This document shows, piece after piece, positions 51,975 to 60,413 of a stretch of DNA of 64,000 nucleotides (its first letter is position 1; every line of letters begins with the position of its first letter). Made by a program: the position numbers and the translations under genes. This stretch comes from Parahoeflea halophila (GTDB taxonomy: Bacteria > Pseudomonadota > Alphaproteobacteria > Rhizobiales > Rhizobiaceae): NCBI RefSeq assembly GCF_900220985.1, contig NZ_OCPC01000001.1:1493635-1557634 (forward strand), written 5' to 3'. The notes beneath the pieces are model-generated. The model saw only the letters and a program-made list of their open reading frames with translations, made no database searches and had not been told where the DNA came from.

Positions 51975-52625
51975 TCATTTGTGGGTGTTCAGGTGTCCTG
52001 CCCGATTGCCGGGTTCTTGGTTTGGCTGCGGATTGTCACCGAACACGTCCATCGTGCAGACATGCAGAATGGTGACCGGCTCCGCAGTGTGATTCCACGA
52101 CGAGTGCCGCCGTGTAGAGGCGAAATGGATCGAGTCTCCGGCTTCAAGCACGGTCGTCTCGTGTTCGACTTCGATGGTGATGGCGCCCTGCAGAACGAAG
52201 AACATTTCCTCGCCGACATGCTGGATCGGCTCGGAACGGTAGCCCGGCGGTTCGTGCACGATCACCGAGTTGAGAACGCTGCCCGGGAAGGTCGTCGACA
52301 GGCGCTCGTAGCTCAGCGCCGCCTTGTCGACGGCGTAGACCGGGCGCTCATTGTGACGCGTATGCGGTGACTTGCCTTCAGGCTGGGCCAGAAACGTGGT
52401 GACGTGGGAGCCGAGCACACCGGCAATCGAAGCCAGCGACGAGAGCGATGGAACCGTGAGCCCGCGCTCGACCTGGGAAATGAAGCCGACGGAGAGCCCT
52501 GCAGCGTCGGCGACTTCCTTGAGTGTCAGCGACAACTCGCGGCGCCGGGACCGCAGGCGTTGGCCAAGCGGATCACCGGCTTGACCGGTATCGACGATCT
52601 CTTCCGCTGTGTCCCCGCTGCTCAC
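51975..52625 (-). CDS. XRE-family regulator with C-terminal cupin sensor
   Basis: A 216-residue HTH-cupin protein. Residues 22-78 form the XRE helix-turn-helix (LTLKEVADAAGLSVGFISQVERG), residues about 130-200 a cupin (GYRSEPIQHVGEEMFFVLQG, LEAGDSIHFASTRRHSSWNH). The C-terminal 18 residues are polar. It starts with GTG at 52625, with AGGAGG upstream. It is the first gene of the leftward operon and probably represses its own promoter through the twin sites at 52641-52703, releasing when the cupin binds the substrate. Confidence 0.9.
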   Translation of the reverse strand: MSSGDTAEEIVDTGQAGDPLGQRLRSRRRELSLTLKEVADAAGLSVGFISQVERGLTVPSLSSLASIAGVLGSHVTTFLAQPEGKSPHTRHNERPVYAVDKAALSYERLSTTFPGSVLNSVIVHEPPGYRSEPIQHVGEEMFFVLQGAITIEVEHETTVLEAGDSIHFASTRRHSSWNHTAEPVTILHVCTMDVFGDNPQPNQEPGNRAGHLNTHK

Positions 52626-52640
52626 TAATCCGCCTCCTTT

Positions 52641-52703
52641 TTAGTATTGGTAAAATTTAGGAGCATCTTTCGCCGGCCGTCAAGCGAATTTTACTAATAC
52701 TAA
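52641..52703 (-). promoter_or_regulatory. Promoter with twin operator for the hydantoinase/ABC operon
   Basis: TTAGTATTGGTAAAATT (52641-52657) and AATTTTACTAATACTAA (52687-52703) are inverted copies matching at 16 of 17 positions, centres 46 bp apart. On the leftward strand TTGACG (52683-52678) and CTAAAT (52660-52655) form a promoter with an ideal 17-bp spacer. One operator half lies just upstream of the -35 and the other covers the -10/start region. This is the layout of a repressor that bridges the promoter; the XRE-cupin protein encoded directly downstream is the obvious ligand. Confidence 0.75.
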
Positions 52704-52710
52704 ATTTTTT

Positions 52711-52915
52711 GTGCGTGGCCGAAGCACATGGGTAGGCCGCCAAGCACGGGACACGCCCTTCGCCAGCCCGGGATCGGGAGGCTGGAGCCACCAGGGATCG
52801 TCGATCAGGGAACCATGCGAGATACCGGCAAGGGCTAGGTCCTGCCGCGAGCTTGCTCACTTCGGTTGGCGAGGCTGGGTCTTGTCCGCCTGCCGTTTGC
52901 CGGTCACAGTCTGTT
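52711..52915. other. Non-coding stretch upstream of the leftward operon
   Basis: No gene-like frame with a ribosome site or known motif is seen between the operator region and the IS6 relic. Confidence 0.4.
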
Positions 52916-53104
52916 TCAGCGATTGAGGCGATCCAAAGTCGGAGGCGGCACATGCAAGGCAAGGCAATGGCTCTTCGAGCGATCCAGACTGATGCCTGGC
53001 ACTGACATCACTTCTCTCAAGCCGCGAAAGCGCAGGCCGTAGGCCCGAGACCGGCGGACGCAGAGCAAGATGATCGACTGATCGAAAGGGCGGCCCATGA
53101 ACAT
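52916..53104 (-). mobile_element. Degenerate IS6-family transposase fragment
   Basis: A 62-codon leftward frame reads GRPFDQSIILLCVRRSRAYGL then REVMSVPGISLDRSKSHCLAL and ends TLDRLNR. It aligns with the N-terminal part of IS6-type transposases (GRxFDxSVILLCVRWYLAYGLSLRDLKEMMAERGISVDHSTIHRWV..LLERFNR) but with WYL, EMMAE and HRWV all corrupted, a shortened tail and a stop. It is an old, inactive relic. Confidence 0.6.
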
Positions 53105-53269
53105 GACTTATCGCCCGAAACGCCGGGAGGTTGTTGTCTGCCGCCCGGTTGGCAAGGAGCTTGCAGCAGAACCGTTCAGACCCGGCGAAGCCCGTGCTGG
53201 TTCAAGAGATTGATCAGCATGTCCTTGGCTTCGGTCCTGTGCCGCCAGTGGATTTCCCGCGCTGCCCTG

Positions 53270-53452
53270 GCTTCGCCCCTGGCCAACCACGGACCAGTGG
53301 TCTGCGGCAAGGATATCGATGCGGCGGTCTATGCGATGGAAGAGCTGGAGGAAGCGGCAAAACCGACCCTTTTGTGCCGGGGACTTTCACCGGCTTTGCT
53401 GACAAAGGAACAGGTGTCGGATCTCGCCCAGAAGTTCGACGTCAGCTGGTAG
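53270..53452 (+). pseudogene. C-terminal fragment of a class II (fuculose-type) aldolase
   Basis: The rightward frame reads LANHGPVVCGKDIDAAVYAMEELEEAAK, then LLCRGLSPALLTKEQVSDLA and ends FDVSW. This is the C-terminal 60 residues of class II aldolase/adducin proteins, with the zinc-ligand His of ANHGP, closest to 3-oxo-tetronate-4-phosphate decarboxylase (OtnC) types. The first 140 residues are absent. It sits beside the IS6 relic, which may have mediated the loss. Confidence 0.65.
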
Positions 53453-53566
53453 TCTTCTGAGTTGAGGCCGGCCAAATAATTGCCGGCGCCAAAACTTCTG
53501 GTGACCCGAGCCCCGAGTTCCCTCCAGTTTCTGGGGATCAGAGCAGTTAAAAACTGCGCCGCAAAT

Positions 53567-54184
53567 TCACTCAGGCATTGTGGCCTTCATTGAAGGCCGG
53601 GCCGAGAAGTCTTCGAACCAAGCTGCCAATCGGGGATGCGTTTTGCGCCAATCCTTGTCGGAGAAGCGGAAATCCAGATAGCCAAGTGCGCAGGCAGCGG
53701 CGATTGTGCCGATGCTGACCGGGCCGTTCAGCGTGTCGATCCAGCGCTGTTCAAGGTCGTTCAGTCCGCTGTCGACCTTTTCCATCTGGCTGTCGTGCCA
53801 GAGTGCCCAGTAGAATTCTTCGGGGCGCAGGACCTTTTCATAGCGGCACAGAAGCGCCGCGCCCAGAACCGTGTCGGCCAAGGCTTCGAGCGTCATGGCG
53901 GCAAATCTTGCCTTTGGTTCGCCGGGCAACAGCGGCACCTCGTCCGACATCGTATCGACAAAGGCACAGATCACGCGGCTGTCATAAAGCGCCGTACCGT
54001 CCTCGGCGAGCGCGGTCGGAACCTGTCCCGAGGGGTTTTGCTTGACGATCTCAAGGTCGCGTTTGACCGGCCAGGCCTGGGCCGGCAGCTTCTCGATTTC
54101 GGCTGACAGGCCCTTTTCGTGAGCGCAGACAAGCACCTTGCGGACAAAAGGCGATGCGGGTGAGTGGAACAGCTTCAGTGTCAT
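53567..54184 (-). CDS. Glutathione S-transferase family protein
   Basis: A 205-residue GST. Thioredoxin-like N domain: LKLFHSPASPFVRKVLVCAHEKGL, QNPSGQVPTALAEDGTALYDSRVICAFVD with the cis-Pro and the Ser-Arg that bind glutathione; all-helical C domain with PVSIGTIAAACALGYLDFRF. The Ser near residues 8-11 is the likely thiol-activating residue. It overlaps the GntR gene (ATGA) and is divergent from cassette B, so it may act on a reactive intermediate of that pathway or in isomerisation. Confidence 0.9.
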   Translation of the reverse strand: MTLKLFHSPASPFVRKVLVCAHEKGLSAEIEKLPAQAWPVKRDLEIVKQNPSGQVPTALAEDGTALYDSRVICAFVDTMSDEVPLLPGEPKARFAAMTLEALADTVLGAALLCRYEKVLRPEEFYWALWHDSQMEKVDSGLNDLEQRWIDTLNGPVSIGTIAAACALGYLDFRFSDKDWRKTHPRLAAWFEDFSARPSMKATMPE

Positions 54185-54924
54185 TTCTCTGCTTTCTTCG
54201 GTTTTTTCGAACCAGAGCCTGCCGTTGCGATCAGCTGTTGCAGGGCTGCTTCGGGGTCATTGCGCAGGCGCTCCACCAGGAGGTCGCCTGCAAAACTGAC
54301 GTGTTCGCTCATGATCGCAGCTGCGCGTTCACCTTCCGATGAGCGCAGAGCGCGGGCAATCCGGTGGTGGTCGTCATGGGAGCGGTGGATGATGTCGTAA
54401 TCGTCCCATAGGATGACCCGGTCAGACACCATCGGCACGTTGTGGGTGCGGGCCACAAATTCGCCCAGCAAGGGATTGTTCGCAGCCCGGATGATGGTCT
54501 CGTGGAACTCCACATTCATCCGGCGCCATTGCGGAAGTGCGGCGGGGTCAAGCGTGCCAGACGCCAGGATTTCGTCGCCACTCGCGACCAGGGCATCAAG
54601 ACGGGCAAGCACAGCTTCCGAACAGCCAAGCCGGGCGGCAATGCGGCATGCCTGGGCCTCCAGAACCGAGCGGATTTCAAAGACACTGCGGATTGTATCC
54701 ACCGAGAAACTGCGAACCCTGTAGCCACGGTTCGCCTCGTAATCGAGCAGGCCGTCCGTCGCCAGTGTCGCAAGCGCGGTTCGCAAGGGTGTTCGTGACA
54801 GACCCAGCAACTCGGCAAGCTGGTCCTGGTGGACACGTTCCCCCGGACGAAGCTGCCCGGCGAGGATCATTTCCCTCAACGTCGTTGCAGCGCCGTCCGC
54901 AACCGTTTGTCCATTGACGATCAT
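54181..54924 (-). CDS. GntR-family regulator, FadR/FCD subgroup
   Basis: A 247-residue regulator. Winged helix at about residues 12-72 (TTLREMILAGQLRPGERV, LAELLGLSRTPLRTALATLATDGLL) and an FCD effector domain with conserved His residues that bind metal plus a carboxylic acid (FHETIIRAANNPLL, DDHHRIARAL). A Lys-rich tail (GSGSKKPKKAEK) ends the protein. It shares a 166-base region with the divergent SDR-TRAP operon and most likely represses it. Confidence 0.92.
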   Translation of the reverse strand: MIVNGQTVADGAATTLREMILAGQLRPGERVHQDQLAELLGLSRTPLRTALATLATDGLLDYEANRGYRVRSFSVDTIRSVFEIRSVLEAQACRIAARLGCSEAVLARLDALVASGDEILASGTLDPAALPQWRRMNVEFHETIIRAANNPLLGEFVARTHNVPMVSDRVILWDDYDIIHRSHDDHHRIARALRSSEGERAAAIMSEHVSFAGDLLVERLRNDPEAALQQLIATAGSGSKKPKKAEK

Positions 54925-54998
54925 TTCGCAGCCCCTGTTCTCGCAGGCTTACTGTCGCGGAAATTCGATAGCGTTTCAAGAGTGGATTTTCACAATAA

Positions 54999-55060
54999 TA
55001 TCCAATCGTGCTGTTTTAAGACGAAATACTGTTGACAAGGCGCCAAAATGTATCCAATTT
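54999..55060. promoter_or_regulatory. Divergent promoter region of cassette B with TATCCAAT repeats
   Basis: TATCCAAT occurs twice (54999-55006 and 55051-55058). A perfect -35 TTGACA lies at 55032-55037, and the second repeat sits where the -10 of the rightward promoter should be; no good TATAAT is seen. AATGTATCCAATT resembles the ATTGTATACAAT-type sites of FCD-class GntR proteins, so the adjacent GntR protein probably binds here. Confidence 0.5.
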
Positions 55061-55090
55061 TTCAAGAGAACGAAGGGTTGGAGAGACGAT

Positions 55091-55849
55091 TTGTCAAAGC
55101 TGGCATTGGTATCAGGCGCCGCGGGCGGCATCGGCAAGGCAGTTTGCAGCCGTCTGGCAGCAGATGGATTTACGCTGGTTGCCACGGATCTTTCCGCCGC
55201 CGCAGCCGAAGCGGTTGCCGCGAGCCTTCCGGGGAGCGCCCATAGCGGATTCGCGCTTGATGTGTCCGACGAAGACGCGGTCGCGGCACTGATCTCCGAG
55301 GTGGAGGCGCGTCAGGGGCCAATCAGCGTGCTGGTGGCTGCTGCCGGCATCCTCATCCTTGATGAAACCGGCCAGCGCCGGCCGATCACGGAAACGTCGC
55401 TCGACGAATGGACAACCACCCAGACCATCAACAGCACCGGAACATTCCTGCAATTGCGCGAATTCATGCGGGCGCGCAGGGATCGCCCGGTTGCCGGCGC
55501 ACGCTTCATCGCGTTTTCCTCTGTCGCCGCACAATTGGGCGGCTACAGGAGCAGTTCGGCCTATATCGCCAGCAAATCGGCGGTCCTCGGCCTTGTTCGC
55601 GCCGGTGCGCGCGAAGGCGCGGCCCTGGATGTGGCCGTCAACGCGGTGGCCCCCGGCCTTATCGATGCGCCGATGCTGCGGCTGTCGCTGGACCCCTCCC
55701 GCGATGCCGAGATAGCCCAATCGATCCCCCAGGGCCGTATCGGCACTTCCGAAGACGTTGCCGGCGCGGTCTCTTTCCTGGCCGGTGTCGACAGCTCTTA
55801 CATGACCGGCGCAGTGATTGACGTCAACGGCGGATACCGGATGCAATGA
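55091..55849 (+). CDS. Short-chain dehydrogenase/reductase
   Basis: A 252-residue SDR beginning at TTG 55091, with GGAGAG six bases before it; the frame upstream has ATGs but no SDR homology. Cofactor loop SGAAGGIG (8-15), Asp33 for NAD, catalytic Ser143/144, Tyr158 and Lys162. The usual NNAG is VAAAG (82-86), a conservative loss of the Asn. First gene of cassette B, overlapping dctQ by ATGA. Confidence 0.88.
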   Translation: MSKLALVSGAAGGIGKAVCSRLAADGFTLVATDLSAAAAEAVAASLPGSAHSGFALDVSDEDAVAALISEVEARQGPISVLVAAAGILILDETGQRRPITETSLDEWTTTQTINSTGTFLQLREFMRARRDRPVAGARFIAFSSVAAQLGGYRSSSAYIASKSAVLGLVRAGAREGAALDVAVNAVAPGLIDAPMLRLSLDPSRDAEIAQSIPQGRIGTSEDVAGAVSFLAGVDSSYMTGAVIDVNGGYRMQ

Positions 55850-56358
55850 TCGGGCGCGTCTCACAGCATATTGCGCATTTTCTGGCGGTCATCGCAGCTC
55901 TGGCGCTGCTTCTCATGATGCTGCACGTCACCGCCGACGTGTTCGGAAAATATGTGTTCAACGCGCCCATACCCGGCACGGCCGAAGTCGTTGCCAGCTA
56001 CTACATGGTTGCCGCCGTGTTCCTGCCGCTGGCATGGGTCGAGATCCGTGGAGGCTCGATCATCGTCGAGCTGATCTACAACATGTTCGGCCACCGCGCG
56101 AAGACGTTTTGCCTGCTGACCGCCACAGCACTCTCCGCATTGTTTTACGGTGGGTTGGCATGGTTGTCATTTGCTCCGGCGATGCAGGCGTGGCGCATCG
56201 GCGAGATGGTCGAAGGCGCCTGGCGCGTGGTCATCTGGCCGACGAAATTCCTTCTGCCGGTCGGTCTTGCCCTGGCCTGTCTCGCGATGGTGCTGCGCAT
56301 GATCGACATCATGTCTGGCAGCTACAGGCCGGAGTCCCATCCGGCTGAGCAGAGCTAG
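55846..56358 (+). CDS. dctQ: TRAP transporter small permease (DctQ)
   Basis: A 170-residue four-helix DctQ with VFGKYVFNAPIPGTAEVVASYYMVAAVFLPLAWVEIRGG, the family's central loop. It follows an SDR gene and precedes the large permease by 12 bases with AGGAGGG before the next start. Confidence 0.9.
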   Translation: MIGRVSQHIAHFLAVIAALALLLMMLHVTADVFGKYVFNAPIPGTAEVVASYYMVAAVFLPLAWVEIRGGSIIVELIYNMFGHRAKTFCLLTATALSALFYGGLAWLSFAPAMQAWRIGEMVEGAWRVVIWPTKFLLPVGLALACLAMVLRMIDIMSGSYRPESHPAEQS

Positions 56359-56370
56359 GAGGGAAGGCAG

Positions 56371-57672
56371 ATGGATCGCCTGGAAATCGGTTTGGTCGGC
56401 GTTGCCGTGATGTTCCTTGCCATCTTGCTGCGTGTGCCGATCGCGGTCGCAATGGGGCTCACCTCATTTGGCGGGATCTGGCTGATGATGGGGCAGATGC
56501 CCGCCATCGGGATCGCCAAGGCGATACCCTATGAGATGATTGGCGACTGGAATCTTTCGGCGGTGCCGATGTTCCTGCTGATGGGTTATCTGGCATCAGG
56601 CGCGGGATTGACGAAGGGCCTGTTCAACGCGGCACGGGTTTTCCTGAACCGGGTACCCGGCGGGCTCGCCATCGCCTCGGTGGCCTCTTCAGCCCTGTTC
56701 TCGTCGGCAAGCGGTTCGAGCGTTGCCACGGCCGCGGCGTTCTCCCGCATCGCCATTCCGGAAATGCTCAAGGCCGGCTACGCACCCTCGCTTGCAACGG
56801 GATCGGTTGCAGCGGCGGGTACGCTCGGCTCTCTCATTCCGCCAAGCGTGCTGCTGATCATCTACGGCCTGATGATGAATGTCTCGATCGCAACCCTTTT
56901 TCTGGCCGCCGTGGTTCCAGGCATCCTGTCGGGCGTGGTCTTTGCCGCAATGATCGCCCTGCGCTGCATGGTCAATCCCGAGCTCGCGCCCAAGCTGAGC
57001 GAGCATACGAACTGGCGCGAAAAACTCGCCCTGATACGCGAGACCTGGCCGTTGCCGCTGCTGATCGCAGGCGTTCTCGGCGGGATTTTTTCAGGAATAT
57101 TCACCGCCACCGAGGCGGGCGCTGTCGGTGCCTTCTTGGCCGGCTTGATCGCGCTGTCGCGGGGTTCGCTGACAATCGAAATGATGCGCAGGGCGCTGAT
57201 CGACACGGCGGTCAGCACCGCGGCGATCTTCATCATCGTGGTTTCGGCGGCGTTGTTTGCGCGCTTCATAGCCCTGTCATCGCTGCCCGTATGGGTGACC
57301 GCGCAATTTGCCGGGCTCGACACGATCTGGGTGATTGTCCTGATCTGCCTGCTGTATCTCGTGCTTGGCTGCTTTCTCGAGAGCATTTCCATCATCTTGC
57401 TGACTGTGCCGGTGCTGGCGCCGCTGCTGACCGATCTGGACATCAACCTGATCTGGTTTGGCGTTCTGGCCGTCAAGCTTCTCGAGACCGGGCTGATCAC
57501 GCCGCCGGTCGGCATGAATGTCTATGTCATCAAGTCGAGCCTCGGCAACGCTGTTTCACTCGGGACGATCTTTGCCGGCGTCTCCTGGTTCATCCTGGCT
57601 GACCTGGTCACGATCACACTGCTCGTCGCCTTTCCCACCATCACGCTCTGGCTCCCGGGACTCACCGGGTAG
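56371..57672 (+). CDS. dctM: TRAP transporter large permease (DctM)
   Basis: A 433-residue DctM with about 12 helices: GDWNLSAVPMFLLMGYLASGAG, SASGSSVATAAAFSRIAIPEM, GSVAAAGTLGSLIPPSVLLII and IFTATEAGAVGAFLA. The order Q-M-P here differs from the P-Q-M of the other two TRAP sets in the window, so the receptor gene comes last. Confidence 0.93.
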   Translation: MDRLEIGLVGVAVMFLAILLRVPIAVAMGLTSFGGIWLMMGQMPAIGIAKAIPYEMIGDWNLSAVPMFLLMGYLASGAGLTKGLFNAARVFLNRVPGGLAIASVASSALFSSASGSSVATAAAFSRIAIPEMLKAGYAPSLATGSVAAAGTLGSLIPPSVLLIIYGLMMNVSIATLFLAAVVPGILSGVVFAAMIALRCMVNPELAPKLSEHTNWREKLALIRETWPLPLLIAGVLGGIFSGIFTATEAGAVGAFLAGLIALSRGSLTIEMMRRALIDTAVSTAAIFIIVVSAALFARFIALSSLPVWVTAQFAGLDTIWVIVLICLLYLVLGCFLESISIILLTVPVLAPLLTDLDINLIWFGVLAVKLLETGLITPPVGMNVYVIKSSLGNAVSLGTIFAGVSWFILADLVTITLLVAFPTITLWLPGLTG

Positions 57673-57732
57673 GCCCGCGCATTTTTTCAACCAGCATCAC
57701 GGGGTAGTCCCGTGGAATACGGAGGAGGATCT

Positions 57733-58851
57733 ATGAAACATCTCGCAATTTCGGCGCTTGCCCTGACGGGACTTGTCGCGACACCCGCCCAGGCGGACAC
57801 CTACATCGCCACCAACTGGCTGGCACCGGTGCATATTCTCAACGAACAGCCCTATCAGCGCCTCGCCGAGGATCTGGCCGGGGACGAGGCCGCCAACATC
57901 ACCTTTGAAGTCTATTCAAGCGGGTCACTGGTTCCGGCCAAGGCGACCATGCAAGGCATCCGCGACAACGTGGCCCAACTGGGCGTGGTCTATCCGGGTT
58001 ACACGCCGTCAGAACTGCCGGTGAACAACGTGCTCAACGATCTCGTCTTCACGTCCGATGACGCGCTGGCTTCGGCGCTGGCCTATACCGAAATCGGTGT
58101 GATGAACGAGCGTGTGCAAGGTGAATGGCGCAAGAACGGCGGCATCTTCCTGGGCGGCTATTCAACGCCTGTCTATTACTTCATCTGCATGGAGCCGATC
58201 CGGACGCCCGAGGATGCCAAGGGCAAGAAAATCCGCACCGCCGGCGGCGCGCAGACCAATTGGGTCGAAAGCCTGGGCGGCGTGCCGGTCTCGGTTCCGA
58301 TCGGGGATGTCTACTCGGGCTTGAGCCGCGGCTCTCTCGATTGCACCATGTCGGACCCGACCAATCTCGACAAGGGCAACAAGTTCTGGGAAGTCGCCAA
58401 GAGCGTCACCACACTGCCGATGGGCGTGGTGATGGGGGCGACCTATGTCGTCAACCCCGATTTCTGGAACGGCCTAAGCGGCGACCAGCACAAGGCGCTG
58501 CTTGACCATCTGGCACTTGGCGTGGCGCGGACGCAGATAACCTATGCTGCTGATGTGTCTGCTGCAATGCAGGGATCACGCGAACGTGGCCTTGAGATCG
58601 TCGAGCCCGACGCAAGCCTGAGCGACGCGCTGGCATCCTTCCAGTCGAACTTTGTCGCGGACCTGCCGCAAAAATCCATGGCCGATCGCGGCATCGAGGA
58701 TCCGGCGGCCCTCATCGAGGCGTTTCTGGCCAGCCAGAAGGCATGGAAACAGCGCCTCGAGGGCATTGACCGGGAAGACCCGGAAGCGGTTGCACAGCTG
58801 ATCCGGGACGAAATCTACGGCAAGCTCGATCTCGCCAGTTTCGGCAAGTGA
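57733..58851 (+). CDS. dctP: TRAP solute-binding protein (DctP-like)
   Basis: A 372-residue receptor with a signal peptide (MKHLAISALALTGLVATPAQA) and DctP-like blocks: FEVYSSGSLVPAKATMQGIRDN, GKKIRTAGGAQTNWVESLGG and SVPIGDVYSGLSRGSLDCTM. GGAGGAGG precedes its ATG. It differs in the lobe-two region from the two other TRAP receptors here and is longer. It is followed by a strong hairpin. Confidence 0.9.
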   Translation: MKHLAISALALTGLVATPAQADTYIATNWLAPVHILNEQPYQRLAEDLAGDEAANITFEVYSSGSLVPAKATMQGIRDNVAQLGVVYPGYTPSELPVNNVLNDLVFTSDDALASALAYTEIGVMNERVQGEWRKNGGIFLGGYSTPVYYFICMEPIRTPEDAKGKKIRTAGGAQTNWVESLGGVPVSVPIGDVYSGLSRGSLDCTMSDPTNLDKGNKFWEVAKSVTTLPMGVVMGATYVVNPDFWNGLSGDQHKALLDHLALGVARTQITYAADVSAAMQGSRERGLEIVEPDASLSDALASFQSNFVADLPQKSMADRGIEDPAALIEAFLASQKAWKQRLEGIDREDPEAVAQLIRDEIYGKLDLASFGK

Positions 58852-58857
58852 TCTTTC

Positions 58858-58882
58858 GCAGGGGCCCGCGGAGGGCCCCTGC
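58858..58882 (+). terminator. Strong intercistronic hairpin after dctP (cassette B)
   Basis: GCAGGGGCCC (58858-58867) and GGGCCCCTGC (58873-58882) form a perfect 10-bp stem with a 5-base loop. The sequence after it is not T-rich, so partial termination or mRNA stabilisation is likely. Confidence 0.65.
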
Positions 58883-58908
58883 CTTCAACTGAACAACGCG
58901 GAGATCCA

Positions 58909-59643
58909 ATGGGACAGGCGCAGACCTCGATTGTCACGGGCGGTGGCGCCGGCATCGGACGCGCAATTGCGCTTCATCTGGCGCAAGCGGGGGACAACGT
59001 AATTGTCGCCGATCTGAACGCATCCGGTGCCGGTGAAACCGTGGCTCTGATCGAACAGGCCGGTGGGTCCGGGCAGGCTGCCGCGCTGAACATCACGGAT
59101 AGGGCGGCGGTCGATGATCTGATCGGCAGAGCCTGTGATCTGCGCTGCCTTGTCAACAACGCCGGTATCTTTGATGTCAAATCCTTTGACACGCTCTCGG
59201 CCGACGATTTTCGCAGGATGTACGAGGTCAATTTGGTTGCTCTGTTCGGGCTTTGCCAGTCCGCCGCACGGGTGATGCCGCGTGGGGGCACAATCGTCAA
59301 CATTGCCTCGCGCGCAATGCTGGGCGCCGCCCAGTATGTTCATTATGCAACCTCCAAGGCAGCGGTTGCCGGCTTTACCCGGTCGCTGGCCCTCGAGCTG
59401 GCCCCCAAGGGCATCAGGGTCAACGCCGTAGCACCTGGCGTGATCGAAACAGACATGCTGCGCGCCCGCTCCGATACCAATCTGGACGCGCTCCGGGCAC
59501 TTCAGCCGGGCGGTGAATTGGGCACCCCGGACGACATTGCTGCAGCTGTCGAGTTCCTTGCCTCACCACAGGCAAAATTCATAACCGGTCAGGTTCTTCT
59601 GGTTGACGGTGGCCGGTCTCTCGGTGGGTCACTCGGTATCTGA
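58909..59643 (+). CDS. Short-chain dehydrogenase/reductase
   Basis: A 244-residue SDR with TGGGAGIG (10-17), Asp36 for NAD, LVNNAGIFD, a Ser in NIASRAM and the Tyr/Lys of HYATSK; ends VDGGRSLGGSLGI. GGAG lies 6 bases ahead of the ATG. Second of three SDRs in cassette B; presence of several suggests successive alcohol oxidations on one ring or chain. Confidence 0.9.
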   Translation: MGQAQTSIVTGGGAGIGRAIALHLAQAGDNVIVADLNASGAGETVALIEQAGGSGQAAALNITDRAAVDDLIGRACDLRCLVNNAGIFDVKSFDTLSADDFRRMYEVNLVALFGLCQSAARVMPRGGTIVNIASRAMLGAAQYVHYATSKAAVAGFTRSLALELAPKGIRVNAVAPGVIETDMLRARSDTNLDALRALQPGGELGTPDDIAAAVEFLASPQAKFITGQVLLVDGGRSLGGSLGI

Positions 59644-59654
59644 GGGCAACAATC

Positions 59655-60413
59655 ATGAATTTCGACAACAAAATCGCGGTGATCACAGGCGCCGCAGCTG
59701 GCATTGGCCGCGCCACCGCGGACCTGTTTGCTGCCCGTGGGGCGCGCATTCTCGCGATAGACCGCGATGCCGATGGTCTTTCCGCGCTCGCGGATCGCGG
59801 CATGGCGACCCTTTGCGCAGACGTGACCGACAGCGATTTGCCCGAGGCAGTCGCCGGAAAAATCGCGCCCATGGGCGGTCCGCTGTCCATACTTGTCAAC
59901 AATGCCGGCATCGGCGGCGGTGGCAGGATGCTTGAGACCAGCGACGACGATTTGCGGCGCCACTTTGAGGTCAATGTCGTCGGTCTTTTCAGGTTGGCGC
60001 GCTTTGCTGTTGGCGAGATGAAGGCTGCCGGTGGCGGGTCGATCGTCAATGTCGCCTCCATCTATGCCGAGGTCGGCGCCACCGGTTCCGCAGGCTATTC
60101 AGCCTCCAAAGGCGCCGTCGCCGCGCTGACGCGGCAGATGGCAACGGATTACGGTCACGATGGCATCCGCGTGAATGCAGTTGCTCCGGGCCTGATCGAA
60201 ACACCGCTGACTGCCGAACGCATTCGCACCGAAGCCTGGCGGCACAGCATATTTGTCAAACAGTGCCCGCTGCAAAGGGTTGGTCAGCCGGATGATGTTG
60301 CCCGTGCCATCGCCTTTCTTGCAAGCGACGAGGCGGAGTTCATATCCGGCGAAACGCTGCGTGTTGATGGCGGCTGGGCAATGGGGCGGTTTCCCAGGGA
60401 GAACCAGGCATGA
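59655..60413 (+). CDS. Short-chain dehydrogenase/reductase
   Basis: A 252-residue SDR: TGAAAGIG (11-18), LVNNAGIGG, NVASIYAEVGATGSAGYSASKGA with catalytic Ser, Tyr and Lys, and VDGGWAMG near the end. Overlaps the flavoprotein start by ATGA. It is diverged from the preceding SDR, so it is not a recent duplicate. Confidence 0.9.
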   Translation: MNFDNKIAVITGAAAGIGRATADLFAARGARILAIDRDADGLSALADRGMATLCADVTDSDLPEAVAGKIAPMGGPLSILVNNAGIGGGGRMLETSDDDLRRHFEVNVVGLFRLARFAVGEMKAAGGGSIVNVASIYAEVGATGSAGYSASKGAVAALTRQMATDYGHDGIRVNAVAPGLIETPLTAERIRTEAWRHSIFVKQCPLQRVGQPDDVARAIAFLASDEAEFISGETLRVDGGWAMGRFPRENQA

